A stretch of 64,000 nt of DNA, taken from positions 14,128,304 through 14,192,303 of the forward strand of contig OZ234496.1 of NCBI GenBank assembly GCA_965153455.1. Reading direction: 5' to 3'. This document shows, piece after piece, positions 48,701 through 62,400 of the stretch. The translations under genes were made by a program, and so were the position numbers. The notes under the pieces are model-generated. The model saw nothing but the letters and a program-made list of their open reading frames with translations. It searched no databases and was not told the DNA's origin. Source of the stretch: Sphagnum compactum (Eukaryota > Bryophyta > Sphagnopsida > Sphagnales). Numbering within the stretch: the first letter of the stretch is position 1; every line of letters begins with the position of its first letter.

Positions 48701-51440
48701 CAAAATGTGAAAAAATTAAACAAGCTTGTAGTTTTAATTGAAAAAATGAATATTGGGGATTCATGAGTATATGCGAATAACATAAAATAGTGTGAAAGCG
48801 TAATTAAGGGGACTGTTTGGACTATCATAATTGTAGTTTTTCTAGATTACAAATGAAGCTAAAATGTACAGTCATATTCAATATTAACATTGTCAATTTT
48901 TGTAATTATCCATGTTGCAATAGATTTTAGTGAAAATCATATTTTTAAAATGAATGAATTATTTTTAAAAATGAACTTGTAATGCACTTTAGAAATGATT
49001 ACATTGTGCATGTCACATAAATAGAATGAAAAATTTTGACTCAAAAAATATGTCATAAAAATGTCAAAATAAAAATTTGAAAAATGGCCACCATCAAATT
49101 CAAATTTTAAATGCCATGATTTTTGTCATTCTTTTATCATTTATAATTCATTTCACATTGAAATATTCAAACTTTCACATTAAATTTTGGACCAAAACAT
49201 GTCTAATGATATTTATAGAATGCCATGTCAATATTTTTTACCAAAAAAAAAAGGGATAATTATAATATTTATAATCTAATAATTATTATAAATTGCAAGA
49301 ATTTGAGCTAGCATAAGATGGACTCTTCAAAAATTTGTCAAATGTGAGTCACTAACTAGCCATGCATTTGCACTATATACAAATCATACGGGATACAATT
49401 TCAAAGCAAGAGTTTTGAGAGCCAACAAGTTGGTGGATATGGCATTAGGGGTTGATTCATAAATTGATTCAAACAATTTAAGCCCCTTGAACAAATAAAC
49501 ACAAATGAACAAGCTCTACCAATTGCAAAAAGATTAGTGATGCATGCATCAAAGTTGTATCAATTTCTTATGGACAATTCTCTTCCATTTTATGTGTTTG
49601 ATGTCAAAGCATTCAAAAGGTGTTAAAAAACTTGACAAGATGACCATTGCCAACTTGTGTAGGCAACAACAAACTACTTTAAGTCCATATATATTTTCAA
49701 GTCAGCATGAGGGTATTTTTCACCTAAATTTAGTGCTACTTTTTGTATTTCAATTCATTCTACTACTTGTACCAATTGAACATGTGTCTATGATCATATT
49801 ATTTCTCAAATGCATACCTTTCAATAACGTGACATTTAATCGCAATTTTGTCATATTATTGAATGTGACATTTCCATTATATAAGACAAAAAGAAAATCC
49901 CAAATGTGTCACAACAAGTAGCCCATCCTATAATGATAGATTTGCCTTTTAAGGCAAATTCAAACCACTATGCTAAAATGTAGCATTCATGACTTGAACA
50001 TATATGACTTATGTTCCAACCCCATCATGGAATAATATATGCCTTGACTATGCCTTTTTTATTATTATAGTCTTTTCATGACTACATGATTTTACATGAC
50101 CAATATCATATTTTTAAAATTATTATGTGTGCCATTGACCTTGTTTGAGCAATTTTTCAAAATTAAAGAACCCTAATGGCGGCCTCATATTTTGCAAATT
50201 GAAAACTCACACTCACATTCAAAAAATGCATTGATATTATATATTGCCATTTGGATGCAATGGGGTTTATAATATATTATAAAATTCTTAGTAAATTTTG
50301 GTGTAAGATTAAGTCCACAAAATTGAACTTAACTTGGATCTAATGGTGCATGGTAACATATTTTTAAATAAATATTACATAAACTTCTACAACATATAAT
50401 TTTCATGAAGCTTGTTATTATGTTATGGCTTGCTTAAAGTTTATCTTTTCTCTCAATATTGTGGTTTTGAAAATTTGGAAACTTTTCCCATATTTTGGGA
50501 TTTTTTATTTTATTAAAATTTTGGCACAAATAATAAATAATTTCTTAAGAGTTTGGCAATAACAAAAATATTTTAATTTATGCCGAAATGGTAAAGGTAC
50601 TACGGTAATTGTAGCCAAAAATACAAAGTTTGATATTGAATTATTAATTTATAAGATATTTGGTTAGAAAACTTGGAAAATGTTATAATTCATAAGAAAT
50701 TGCATTTAATGAAATGAAAAGAAATTTCCAAAACAAATTGAAAATTTTGTATTTGTAGTAAAATCTAATAAAAATTGAAACTACAAAAGTATATTTTTAT
50801 AAGTTATTAATTATGAAATTTACATAATGTTAATACTTTATGTAACATTTAAATTTTTTTGTTTATGGTACTATATGTTTACTAAATTACAAATTTACTT
50901 TTAAACTAAATTTAAATAATTAAAAAAATCTAACACAACATTTATACAAAGTTTATCGTATCATTACAAGTTTAAAAAGTGGGAAAATATAACATTAATT
51001 TTATATTATTTTAAAATTTCCAGAAATAATTTCATGTTGATTTTAAATAAGTTTATTTACAAATCCTTTTATGAAAAAGAAAAAGAAATTTTCTTCAAGA
51101 CATCATTGTTCTTCAAATGTATGAAATAATGAAGATTCAAATGCACTTTCAATCAAATTACTTGATTTTTTTCCTATAAAATTTATAGATCTTTGAAAAA
51201 TCCTTTAAAATGAAGTTTTTTTTTTTTTTCATTTGGACAAAATATGAAAAAGATAACAATGATGTGGGATAATATTGTAATCTTTCCTTTTCATTAAATT
51301 TATCTTATCCTTTGTCAACAAGTTCAAGTTTGTAAACTATATAAATAGATGAAAGAATGTTAATTTACACAGAATACACACATTAAATTTACTCAAAATG
51401 CAAATACCACTTGTGATGATTTAATAAAAAAGGCTTGTGG
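45800..51440. other. AT-rich intergenic DNA, no gene seen
   Basis: Frames at 46,453-46,758 (101 codons) and 49,544-49,921 (125 codons) are the longest and show no domain I recognise. They are Leu/Ile/Phe/Lys-rich, as expected of translated AT-rich DNA. Decayed transposon remnants are likely but not identifiable. Confidence 0.45.
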
Positions 51441-51560
51441 CCAAAAAAATAAGTAGGATCCTACTTACCTACCTATTTACGCCTACCTACCTACCTAAGC
51501 TTTTACCTTAAGCTTATAGGCTACCTAACTACCTAGTTTTGTAGGTTAGCCTAGGTTGTT
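51440..51560. repeat. CCTA-type microsatellite
   Basis: CCTACCTA and CCTACCTACC runs at about 51,463-51,530 are the complement of the TAGG/GTAG arrays near 10,970, 17,310 and 39,470. Confidence 0.5.
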
Positions 51561-54530
51561 TAGCTTAGGCAAGGTTCGTAAATTATGTTTATAAATAGGT
51601 AACTAGATTTTCAATGTGGCTTTATTATGCTTAAACACATATTTACATTTCATAACTCAATAAATACTATTTATATTTTTCAATTATAATAATAAAAGTT
51701 ATGGTAGTAATAAAAGTTACATGACTAATGGCATAAATTCCTATGACCATAATTAATTCTAATGGCATAAGCCATTAGTTTGATGTTGCTGCATATTCAT
51801 GTAGTAATATGTGACTTAAATTATCACAAACACAATAATATGTGAAATAATATATGCCACATTTTGAGGTAATGAAACTCAAACTAAAAACTTCCCTTAC
51901 TAAATCTAGAACTTTTCATTTCTATGGAACATGCCCATCCATCATAAGCACACATAATACTCCAAATGTCATGCACACATTGGGTTAAGTTTGAGTCAAA
52001 ATTCTATGCCCAAATCTTACACCAATGCATAGTCTTTTTCCTATGGTCGAACCAATAAACATGTAGATCTACTTGTTGCAATTCATATTACATAATTCAC
52101 CATTAATTGTATGAAACACAAAATAGTGCCATGTATTCATATGGGACCATTCACTCAATAACAAATGCTCAAAATATTTAATAGGTCCACATGGATCAAA
52201 CTCTATTCTTCTTATCAAATCAAGTCTTTGAATTAATAGCCTCATCATACACAAAAAAAATCTATCACCCCTTTAGATGTTAATGATGTTCAATCTCCTC
52301 ATTATAACATGTTATCATCCCATAAACTTAGTTACCCCATTCCAATACCCACTACAATGATCCCATAATTCAAACTTGTTACTTTTTAGTCACAAGAAAC
52401 AACTCCCTTACACTTGAAATTGCCATTTTCTATTGTATTTTTTGGGTGACATACAATTCAATATCTTTGCTTGCTACATAGCTACACAAATTCTTAGTCC
52501 CATATGCTTTTTAAAACATTCCGCGGATGATGCAAACCCTTTGCAATGAACAGTTATTTTATTATCATTTTGCCACATACAAATAAACATATTCCAAAAA
52601 CAATAAACCATCAATAAGTACTAGCCACATACACCACACAATTACCACTAACCAATTAGCTATTTCTTTCTTCTATGACGTTTGTAATTTCAACCCCAAT
52701 TATAATCCCTTATATCCCAATCCAATATCACTCAACTCACAAAACTTGGATTTTTGTCCAAAATTGTCACCACCTCCATGTGACTCAATATGTTCATGAA
52801 TATTACATAGAACATTATACTATTTGTTCAAAGTTGATATTGAGTATGTAGTGGAGATATAATGTACAACAAGCCTTCCAAATCAAACATTATCCTTACA
52901 TTGCAAATTCATTATCTCATCACAAACCAACAAAACAAAACAAAAAGACAATTGATGAGATCCTCTAAGTGTTAAACAAGTTGAAATTATAATGTTTTCA
53001 TTGTTTCATATCATCCACCATCTCCCACCATTTTTTCACATATAATCAAAACTCATCATAACCTCTTTCACCAATTACACATATCCACATTCTTCCTTGC
53101 AAAAAATTGGAAGATGGTATCATTCTTCTAAAATCCACCCCAAAGTCCTAAATGAAAAGATAAATGAGTGTATGCACTCTAAGGTGATTCATTTTTGACA
53201 GATGCTCCACTCCCTAAAAGTCCATACAATGGTGTTAAAATGATAGTTTATTTTGATATCATTAATTTAGTGCCGAATTACATGATGGTTAATGAACTAA
53301 AAAGCTCATATGAAAATAAGCAATTCTAAACAATTATTTAATGTATATGTTTTTTTTTTAAAAAAACCATACAAAAATGATTATGATATGGACTTATGAA
53401 AATATGGCTCAATTTAAACCATTTAAAAATCCATAACTTTCTTTGGTTAATTTTTTTCTAGCAATTGTTTTGCATATATGTCCTTTTTGTTTTAACATAT
53501 CATATATTGAATCCCTATAATATATCCCAAATAAAATTCATACATAAAAATGCATATATATAGAGGCACAAACAACAAACCAGTCCATATTTTTCAATTT
53601 CAAAAGTCTATTACTATATATTTGGTGTTTATATGTTGCAATTTTTAAAAAAATAAATGTCTTCTTCTTCAAGTTGACAATCTAAATCTAGTCACAAATT
53701 TGAAAAATTATTATTTTCATGCCATGTTAATAGCATGTAAATGCACGACACTTTGCAAAAAAAAGGATTGCAACACAAAAAGTGAGTCACCCTACCTTAC
53801 AATCACCCAAACACAACACATCTGTAGTTTCAAAAATTATATTTAGTTTGCACGTCTATAACATGTTTACATTGCAATGTTTTTATATATTATGGAAACA
53901 ATTGTGGAACAATTTGGAATGAATCTAATGAGTATTGAGTATTCAAAAGCATTTGTAAACACCAATTGTTAATGCTTTCATTTTTTTTTCATTTTTTAGG
54001 TTTTGGATGGTTTCCAAAATTTGACATAATCATGAACAATATATGTCCACACCTTATAATAGTATAATGTGATTTGTTTTGTGATGAATAATTTTGGTCA
54101 TTGTAAAAATCATTGATTTTTAATATATCACCTTTTGTAACCAATCCCAATTTACAACATTATCCTAGCAAACAAAACCATTGCTTTGTAAGTAGTCACC
54201 AAAGTCGGCAAGGTTAATTCATACTCTAACATGTTTTCACCTGTAAAATTTTTCACTTTAATTACATTGGACCTCTTAATGCCTTTCATGATATTTGTAA
54301 AATTTTCAAAAAGTCACTTTCAACTTCGGACATTTTGTTGCGCAAAATTTTGGAAGCCTCACATTCAAGAAATTTTAATTAATTGCAACATTTGATATGA
54401 ACCCATAGTTCATGCCATTGCCATTTAACCTAGGCCAAAGAATAAAAGTAGGAAAAAACATTCGTGTAATCAATGAGGTGAAACAATATGGACCCAAGGG
54501 GCCCAAGTTTCTTTTTCTTTTGGTGGAGGG
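51561..54530. other. AT-rich intergenic DNA, no gene seen
   Basis: Short frames only, no motif, no array noted. Confidence 0.5.
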
Positions 54531-54534
54531 TGGG

Positions 54535-54655
54535 TGTTGGATTTTTTGTTGTTCCCAATGTGTTCCCATGAAATTCCCAATGGGTTCCCAACATGTTCCC
54601 CAAGTTTACAATGTGTTCCCCAACATGTTCCCAATAGCTCTTCCCTTTATCCCAA
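54535..54655. repeat. Short GTTCCCAA-type tandem repeat
   Basis: Units such as GTTCCCAATGTGTTCCC and GTTCCCAACATGTTCCCC recur about every 14-30 bases across 54,550-54,650. The overlapping frames are repeat-derived. Confidence 0.5.
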
Positions 54656-55430
54656 ATCTTTTACCCTAAGTTATATTCTTGTAACCTATATAAGTAGCCA
54701 AAAGGAAGAGGTTACAATGTATTTATTTTGGGATTGTCCAAAGTACGATTAGTTTTTTTTGTGATGGGTAATAAAAAATATCCATTGCAAAAGAAAAAAA
54801 ATTGAATTTTGAAGGTCCCCACAACTAATTAATGTGAGTTGCCATATATTACCATCTTGTTCTTTTCTTTTTTTATCCCTTGGTGAAACCTTTAAATGCC
54901 ATGTCAACCTCCCAATTCAAACATGATGTAGCACTTTGAATTCTAGCTTAAGTATTTTTCATCCTTCAAATGACAATTTGTGTCCCAATTTTTCACAAGC
55001 TCATAAATAATTTGAAACAACATATTGTTGGGCATGCAAACTACAATGTTATAGCCTTTATTAAAAGATTCTTAGTGACACCAAGATCATAAATAGTTCA
55101 TACATGTTTTTTTTCTTTGGAAAAAATGGACAAAATCCATTACCAATAGGAAAAGTCAACACAACAAGCATAGCTAGGGGGAAACCCAACTCCATATGGA
55201 AAAAAACCAAAGTTATTGCCCAACAAAGCTACACATTCTATGAATTTCATAGGATTGTCTAACTTTCATGTTGCGTGAAACTTGCAAATAGTATGGTGTG
55301 AGCACCATAACCTAGCAAAATTCATGTAGCATCAAATGTTCAACCTCAAATTGCTTCTTAATATTGGTTAACACATGCTACCACTCAAGCCCACCATAAT
55401 CTATTAAGCCATCCCATATCATCCTACCTA
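54656..55430. other. AT-rich intergenic DNA, no gene seen
   Basis: No supported feature. Confidence 0.45.
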
Positions 55431-55433
55431 TCT

Positions 55434-55507
55434 ACATCTCAAACCATTGTTTTCCATTGAAAGCCAAGTTGTTCTTTTCAAACCAAATGTGCCACATTGT
55501 GATACTA
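55434..55507 (-). mobile_element. L1-type LINE remnant, C-terminal scrap
   Basis: The minus strand reads WHIWFEKNNLAFNGKQWFEM before a stop. This resembles the tryptophan-rich W..W.ERN...F.GK motif downstream of the zinc-binding reverse-transcriptase domain of plant L1 elements. The flanking minus-strand sequence up to about 55,900 is probably more of the same element but too decayed to align by eye. Confidence 0.4.
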
Positions 55508-55899
55508 CATAAAAGAATCTAGATAGGCTACACACATTTTATCCTTTTGGGGAGTTTATATTTTAATAGGCAATGCTCCATCTTGGGCCCCTTCCATTGC
55601 TTGTCAATGTGTGTAGGGACTTGATCTTGTGAGTGAAGGTTATAACCCACTAACATGCAATTCTAGGTCTATCACATTCTAAAAATTTGTGAATGATTGT
55701 TTTAGTTTTCTCATTTTGCATGAAATATATTTCATGTTAATTGCCTCGCTCACATTATCACACCACATGTTAATTGCCAAGGGTTTGTGCCCACAAATCC
55801 CGAATGAACTTTTAATCCTTTGCATTGTTCTTGATCAAGCAAACATAATTCCATTTAAGATGAAATGTTTTCAAGAAAATAGGTGCCCATTTTGCTAAT

Positions 55900-56730
55900 A
55901 TGGTCATCTTCAACTCCAGGTCCTATTTTTGAAAAGTTTTTTGTCTAACCTTGTTCTATGTCTTAATATCTATCTATGTGTCTCCCAAACCTAGTTCTTT
56001 GGGTCGAACTCCAATTTAGCTAAAGGCCCGTAGAATAAATAAAATTGAGTGTTTCCTCACCTTTACCACCTTTACTCATTGTACCTATCCCATCCATTTT
56101 GATTGTTATGTTCCATGTTGAAAGGTTATCAAATGTTGCCTAACTTCAAATACGAGGATTTCAAAGGACTTCAAATTATAAAAGAGTTGATCCTTTCACA
56201 AGTAGGTATGTATTGTTATGTTGTACAAAAATCAACTTTTGGAAAATGTGTTCCCTTTCCCCATAAATGTTAATCCATTATCTTTCCTTTGTTTGCAAAG
56301 TTGGGTTCCTTAACTCATCAGTTCACTCTTAAAGTAAGTTATCCCCAATTTTCTCCCACAAGTACCAATCTTATTTTTCAAGTTAATATTTCCCATTTAT
56401 TATTTCCCACACAACAAATTCACGCCTTTCTTTATCCCATAAGTCCCAACCCCTCTCAAACCCCTCCCATGGAACTCTTAAGTTCATTATGCCAAAACAT
56501 GGTTTTCATGATTATGACAACTTGCAACTATTGTCCAATTATAGTCATATAGTCATATTTGGACTTGAATCGTTATCATTTTTTTTGCCACAACCATTAT
56601 CAAGACTACATGACTATAAATATGACTATAAGTAATTACACGATTAAAAATTACAATTACACAATTAGTAATCATGTTGAAGGTAGTTAACCTTGTTTGA
56701 CCAACTATAAAAAATAAATCAATATGAACG
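55900..56730. other. Intergenic DNA, no gene seen
   Basis: Pyrimidine-rich short frames without motif. Possibly further LINE remnant on the minus strand, not provable by eye. Confidence 0.35.
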
Positions 56731-56739
56731 TGTGCTTAA

Positions 56740-58100
56740 GTTTAGTATAAATTGACCTACAATTAACCTAAGTTTAGCTTTGGTCTAACCTACTTGAACC
56801 TTTAGATTTAATTTGATTGACTTAAAACCTCAATTTAACTTCTAAAATTAATTTCCATTAAATTTAGTTTAAATAGCCTCGGTTAGTCTAAGTATATTTT
56901 TAAAATTAATTATAAAAAAAACCTAGTATTGCCATAATTTTGTTTAGGTAACCTAATCTAACCAAATTTGATCAAAATTGACTAAATTAACCTAGTCTAG
57001 CCTAAATATTTTAAATTAAGAAAGTTTAACCAAGTTTTGCCAAAATAGTTTAATTTTGTCAAAATTTGCCTAAATATCTTAGTTTTATCAAAATTTGCCA
57101 AGTTTAACCCAATTTAACCCAAGTAATATATTTAAACCAAGTATAGCCTAATTTAACAAAGTTTAATTAATTTTTGCCAAATTTTGCCAACATTAACCTA
57201 AATAAAACATTTTAATCAAATTTAACCAAATTTTACTAAATTTAACCTAAATAATTTATTTTAGCCAAATTTAATCAATTTTAACCAAGTTTTGCCAAAT
57301 TTAACCTTAATAACTTAATGTAACCAAATTTAACCTAGTATAGCCTAATATAACCAAATATAACCAAATTTATCTAAATTACATACTTTCATCAAGTTTA
57401 GCCAAATTTATCATAATATAACCTAATTTAACAAAATTTATCCTAATATAATTTAATATAACCAATTTTAACCTAAATCATTTATTTCAGCCTAATTTAA
57501 CGAAGTTTAATTTATTAGAACCTAGTATAGTCAATTTTAACAAATTTTAACATAAATAACATACTTTAAGCAAGTTTAGCCTATTATAACCTAATATAAC
57601 CAAATTTAACCTAAATAACTTATTTTAGCCAAATTTAACCTAATTTAGCCAAGTTTAGTTTAGTAAATTCAATATAATGAAATTTAATCTAAGTAACCCA
57701 CTTTAACCAAACTTAGCCTAATATAACCAAGTTTAATTTAGTATAGCCAAATATAACTTACTTTAACCAAGTTAAATCCAATATAATCAAATTTAGCCTT
57801 AAAAACTTACTTTAGTCAAGTTTAACTTAGTATAGCCAAGTTTACCCTAAATAACATACATTAACCAAATTTAGCCTAATATAACCAAATTTAATCTAAT
57901 TTAAATAAGTATAGCCAAGTTTAACCTAAATAACTTAGTTTAGCCTAAATAGTCCCAAAGTAGATTAGGTTACTTCGGTTTAGCCTAGGAAACCTAAATT
58001 TGCTTAAAATAGCCTATGGAAGCCTAAGCTAGGTTGTTGGGCAACCTAGGTTAAACCAGGTCAACCTAGGTCAACTTAGGGAAGCATGTGTTAATTTAGG
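56740..58100. repeat. Degenerate satellite built on an about 11 bp A(A/G)CC(A/T)AAT(T/A)TA unit
   Basis: More than 1.3 kb consists of AACCAAATTTA, AACCTAATATA and AGCCTAATTTA variants. A longer phrase (TTTAACCTAAATAACTTA followed by TTTAGCC) recurs at about 57,240, 57,300, 57,470, 57,606 and 57,918, and in weaker form between, mostly 60-80 bp apart. This suggests higher-order units made of the short one. It is strongly strand-asymmetric (CC on the plus strand, few GG). No protein is encoded. Confidence 0.8.
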
Positions 58101-58112
58101 TTTTTAAAAAAA

Positions 58113-58175
58113 TCTGGTGGTGTAATGCTAAAGATTTCGCCCTTCAAAATGGAGGTGAGGGGTTCAAGTCCTTTT
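58113..58175 (+). repeat. tRNA-like SINE head (pol III A and B boxes)
   Basis: TGGTGTAATGCT at about 58,118-58,130 resembles an A box, and GGTTCAAGTCC at 58,161-58,171 fits the B-box consensus GGTTCRANNCC exactly, at a tRNA-like spacing. The flanks do not form an acceptor stem, so it is a tRNA-derived repeat rather than a working tRNA gene. It lies directly beside the satellite. Confidence 0.45.
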
Positions 58176-58412
58176 ACCTTCATTCTATATACCTTTTAGG
58201 TTCCTAGGGGAGTTATAAATGGGGTAGTTTTTCCTAAGAGGAGGTTAGGTAATTAACATGTTGTTTTTTAGGTCATTTAGCCTAGGGTGCCTAACTTAGA
58301 GCTCTTAGCTTAGTAGGTGACATAGGCTAGGTTCCAAGTGTCATTATTTGACTAAAAGTTGACTGCTACATGGCATCATATAATTGGGTAAAATATTAAA
58401 TTTCATTATTTT

Positions 58413-58587
58413 AGATTGCCACATGTCAATTCATAAGTGGTTAATAAAATCTTGAATTCATCTTAAGCTACCATGTGGCAACTCATAAGTGATTAATAAA
58501 ATCTTGAATTCATTTTAGGCTACCACATGGCAACTCATTAGTGGTTAATAAAATTTTCAATTCATTTTAGGCTACCACGTGGCAACA
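58413..58587. repeat. 52 bp tandem repeat with a CACRTGGCAAC core
   Basis: CCACATG, CCATGTGG, CCACATGG and CCACGTGG cores lie at about 58,419, 58,471, 58,523 and 58,575, an even 52 bp spacing. Between them the phrase AGTGGTTAATAAAATCTTGA is conserved. The last copy has a perfect CACGTG (G-box) core. Confidence 0.75.
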
Positions 58588-58589
58588 AG

Positions 58590-59470
58590 ACATGGGAATC
58601 AAAACTAATTAAAATTATATTTTTAAATTAATTTTTGACAATTGAAAATGTCATGTAATCATGGAGGACATAATCACAAATGACATTTATGAATATGTCA
58701 CTTTTGTGAATAAAGGTAAATACCACAGGTCCATATGGACTAGTAGTCATGTAGTCGTGGCTAATCATATATGTGGTTTAATACTACAATGCCAGTTGCT
58801 TAAGTAGTCACATTTTCCATATTGTGGCGTAGTGATTTTAAAAATCAAAATACCAAAGCTCTTGCATCTAAATTTTGTTGACCACCAATAGTCACTTATT
58901 TGATAAAATTTATAAAAGTTAGTTCTTGAAGGCCAACTTTGGAAGCATGATTTTTTGTGCTTTCATAATCCATCCCCACACTTTTGATCTACTAGTCAAA
59001 ACTTGCCCACAAATTACTACCTAATGTAAATCTAGTAGCCACCTTGTGTAAAGATTCAAGTTTTGAAGTTTGCTTCCCCAAATTCCATAGCTAAAGTTCA
59101 CCCATTCGTACACATGAGTGTGGTCATTGTTTCCCTTGGGTCAACCAAACTGAGACCTTCAATTTTCTATTCAAAGCACATCCATCATCGTAATTATTCT
59201 TGTGCAAATGAATTTATCATCATCACTGAATGCAAATATTCCTAGGTTTCCCAAACTTACCTTTCCCTTCACAAAACCTAAAACATGTCCTAGGTTTCCC
59301 CTTTTTCTTTCATGTCAAATGAAATAAACCTCTTTTAAAGAACCTCTAAGTCACCCTTTTATAGATTCGTCATCAACTTTAAATTTAATAACTCATTATT
59401 TGCATACCCTTTTGCAGCTTTTGATGATTCACGTTAGCTTCAAAAAGAAAAAAATGTTATGATTGTTGTA
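58590..59470. other. Intergenic DNA, no gene seen
   Basis: Short frames without motif. Confidence 0.45.
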
Positions 59471-59479
59471 AAGTCCTTC

Positions 59480-62230
59480 CTTTACCCAAGCCACCATCGT
59501 TGCAGCCACCTTATGAGATGAAGTAATTTGAGAGACCAAATCTATTTGGGGTGGGATTGGCAATGACTATGTCCACCAAAGTGCAAATGCCATCAACTGA
59601 TAAAATGATGTCAACTCATTGACAAGAAGACTAAAAGGAAAGGGGGGGCGGGAGGACATGGGTTTGTTCATGTGAAACATGAAACCCTTTGTTTTCAACA
59701 ATGGAAGCAAAGGCATTTTGAATCGCATCATGGGAAGTAGTCCATTCCCCACCATGGGAACAACCAAATAGGTGGGTCCCTAAAACATTTAAAGGTTCGC
59801 CACAGATGTAATGGGTCACCTTGAGAGCTAATGGATGGGGGAGGCCCAACCTAAGGTGCAATGCAAAGGAGAAAACATCAGAGGGTAGGCAAAAAGGTTG
59901 AATGAATGGGTAAGTAAAAAGCCAAGCACTAGCCCCTAAGCCCACACGAGACTTTAAGCATGCACAAAAAAACATGTCAGAAATGATGCTAAAGAAAAAA
60001 TGGTCATGCAATATGTTGTAAATGTTCTCCTGAAGTTGATCTAATCCTCTCTTAGCAAATTTTGCATGAAAGGAAGAACACATGCATCCACTATGTTCGG
60101 GGAAATGAACTCATGTACCAACCTCAAATGGGCCTAGAAAGGGAGTGTACTAGAACTATTAGGACCTAACATCTCAACTAAAAACATGTGATGATTAAAT
60201 AAGAATTTAGCAAACGATGATAGGTCCAATAAGTGCCCAACTTTTTAAATAGGTTGTCATCATAATCAGTTATGTAGAAATGAGGCTAATCCCCTCACAA
60301 GAAATGGGGAAAAAAACATGTCAACGCACTAAAGGGGCCTATAGGCAATCCGAAAAGCTTAGGCCTAAGAAACTCCCAAGACCTACATGAGGGTTGAGTA
60401 AAAGGAGGCGAGCTAATGTTGACATACCAATAAAGAAAAAAATAAAAATAAATAACAAGGTCTTTAGGCAAAACACTGAGAGAGGATCTCAAAAGCAACT
60501 TGGACGTCCCCTAACTTTAAAAGTGTTTTTACATGGCAAACATCCTTGTCTAATGCATTTTGTAGGAAAGAAGAAGAAAAAGAAATAGACCCAAACATGA
60601 TGCCCAAAACCTTGATGTTGTTCAACAAGCAACAAATAATAAGAAGAGGAGATTAACTAGGAGGCATCTACCAAAAGGCAATTAAGCCGAACATTTGGAA
60701 GGTTGGACCATGAGCCCCATAGATGCCAAATGAAAAACAAAATAGTCAAAAGCAAGATGAGCGGTAGACGTTGAGCCAATGATGTGGATGTCATCCACAA
60801 GGGAAGGAAAAATACAAGAGGGAAAAACCTTCAAGCAGAACACCACAATGCACAAAAACGGGCTAGCACAAAAAGAGGCCCAATGAGTGGATCGCCTTGG
60901 TGAGTGCCCTCCAAGGAATGGATGACTGACAAATCCCCCAAAGGGGAATGGTGGATGAAGAAAAGGGGAACTTGTTGGGCATAAAAAGACCAAACAAAGG
61001 GTAAAAGTTGAAATAATTGGCTTTTAATTACATGAAGCTCTTGAAAGATGGCTTTCTTGGAGATGGCATTGAAGGCATTTGTGACATCCACCTATTAGTA
61101 CCACACAATTGGGATGGACATTTTTAACAACTCAAACGCCATGAACGATGCCCCACACCCCTTAATTGCCACACCAAATTGATGAGGTGACAAGTGAATG
61201 GAAAATGTGTCACAAAACTACAAGCATAAAGCTTTGGTCACCAATTGGTATAGGACCTCACCCATCACAATTAGTCAAATGTTTCCAAAACCTTGGCCAA
61301 AGCCAAAAGTCTAACGACACTAAGAACTCAGGCAATGGGCCTTGGGATATGACCCACAACAACATGGGAACACATTTAGAACAATTGTGGGAAGTTGTTG
61401 GTTAAATCCTTGAGGTTTCGCAAATGTTTAAAAACGATACTTGAAAGATCATTAACTAAAAGATGTATAACTGAATGAAGGCTAACCTAAGGAATCTAGG
61501 GAACATTACAAATCTGAATCATGCTAAAAATCCAACAACGAGTCCTGGCAAGGAGAGGACAAATCTAAAAGGTTAAGTGTTTGCAAAGTGCTAATGCTCT
61601 TAAAGGAGGTTGGGGTTGGGGCAAGGGGGGCAAGAGCCTAAACAGCATGGGCATACTCTTTAGCACAGCCTAAGGTGAAATTTCGTCCACAATAACATGG
61701 CGTAAGTGAGACCAAAATTGAAGGGGTGCTTTGAGAAAGGGCATTTGCCAAGGGGGCTCAAACTGGAGAGAAAGTTGTTATAAAAGCTTGCACATGAAAA
61801 ACATGCTTTGCTTGAAACTCCTCTTAATCACCTCTTAAGAATCATCGTAGGTGCACCCTAGTCTCCTTATGACCAACTGCACCATCACAAGGGAGGAGGA
61901 AAAGACAACACTATGGGAATAATAAGAAACAATGCCATGTAGCCACATCAAAAAGGTCATTGGGATGCATGTATACAAACATGGACGAAAAAGATCCAAT
62001 TGGAAAGCTCCAAAGGGGTCCAAAGCTGAAACCCAAGCCCAAGTTAAAGGCTGGGGAAAAGGGCAAGAACAAAATTAGAGGGACGTTTCTCGCCAAGCAA
62101 GAAATTAGCTTGATATATGCTTGGCAATGCTTCTAACAACATGCCATACCATGAAGCAAAAACAAGACTCCATAGCCAAAACATAGAACATCATGCTGAA
62201 TAAGAGGTCCCATTAGAAAAAGACTCCAAG
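59480..62230 (-). mobile_element. Decayed non-LTR retrotransposon (reverse transcriptase)
   Basis: Read on the minus strand from about 62,230 down, broken frames give reverse-transcriptase motifs in the right order. A GHIPRPIA stretch is followed by RLLALAK near 61,340-61,290. Then come MDVTNAFNAISKKAIFQEL (motif with catalytic Asp, about 61,090-61,035), THQGDPLIGPLF (about 60,900-60,865) and LVDDIHIIGS (the YxDD position, about 60,800-60,770). Beyond this a 150-codon frame (60,083-59,631) has HYICGEPLNVLGTHLFGCSHGG, a Cys/His motif of this element class. Frameshifts and stops throughout show it is dead. The 3' part is also present at 43,910-44,430. I see no endonuclease domain. Confidence 0.75.
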
Positions 62231-62400
62231 GCCAAGTCCTACTCATTTTATGGGGAAAGAATATAAAATAGGCCCACAAGTTCTTAGGTCCTATTTGAAC
62301 GCCTCGTGGTCCCCACCGTAGGCCCGTGCCCCATTCTCTCTCCGAGCCTTTGGCTTACCTAATTGTCAATGTCAATGTCTTGTTCGTCTGCTGGGAAGTG

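Noticed and set aside
49544-49921. 125-codon frame that might be a gene
   Set aside because: Composition matches translated AT-rich DNA, no motif, no splice or promoter context; left as anonymous.
58113-58175. Possible functional tRNA gene
   Set aside because: Pol III boxes are present, but no acceptor or anticodon stem pairs convincingly, so it is listed only as a SINE-like repeat.
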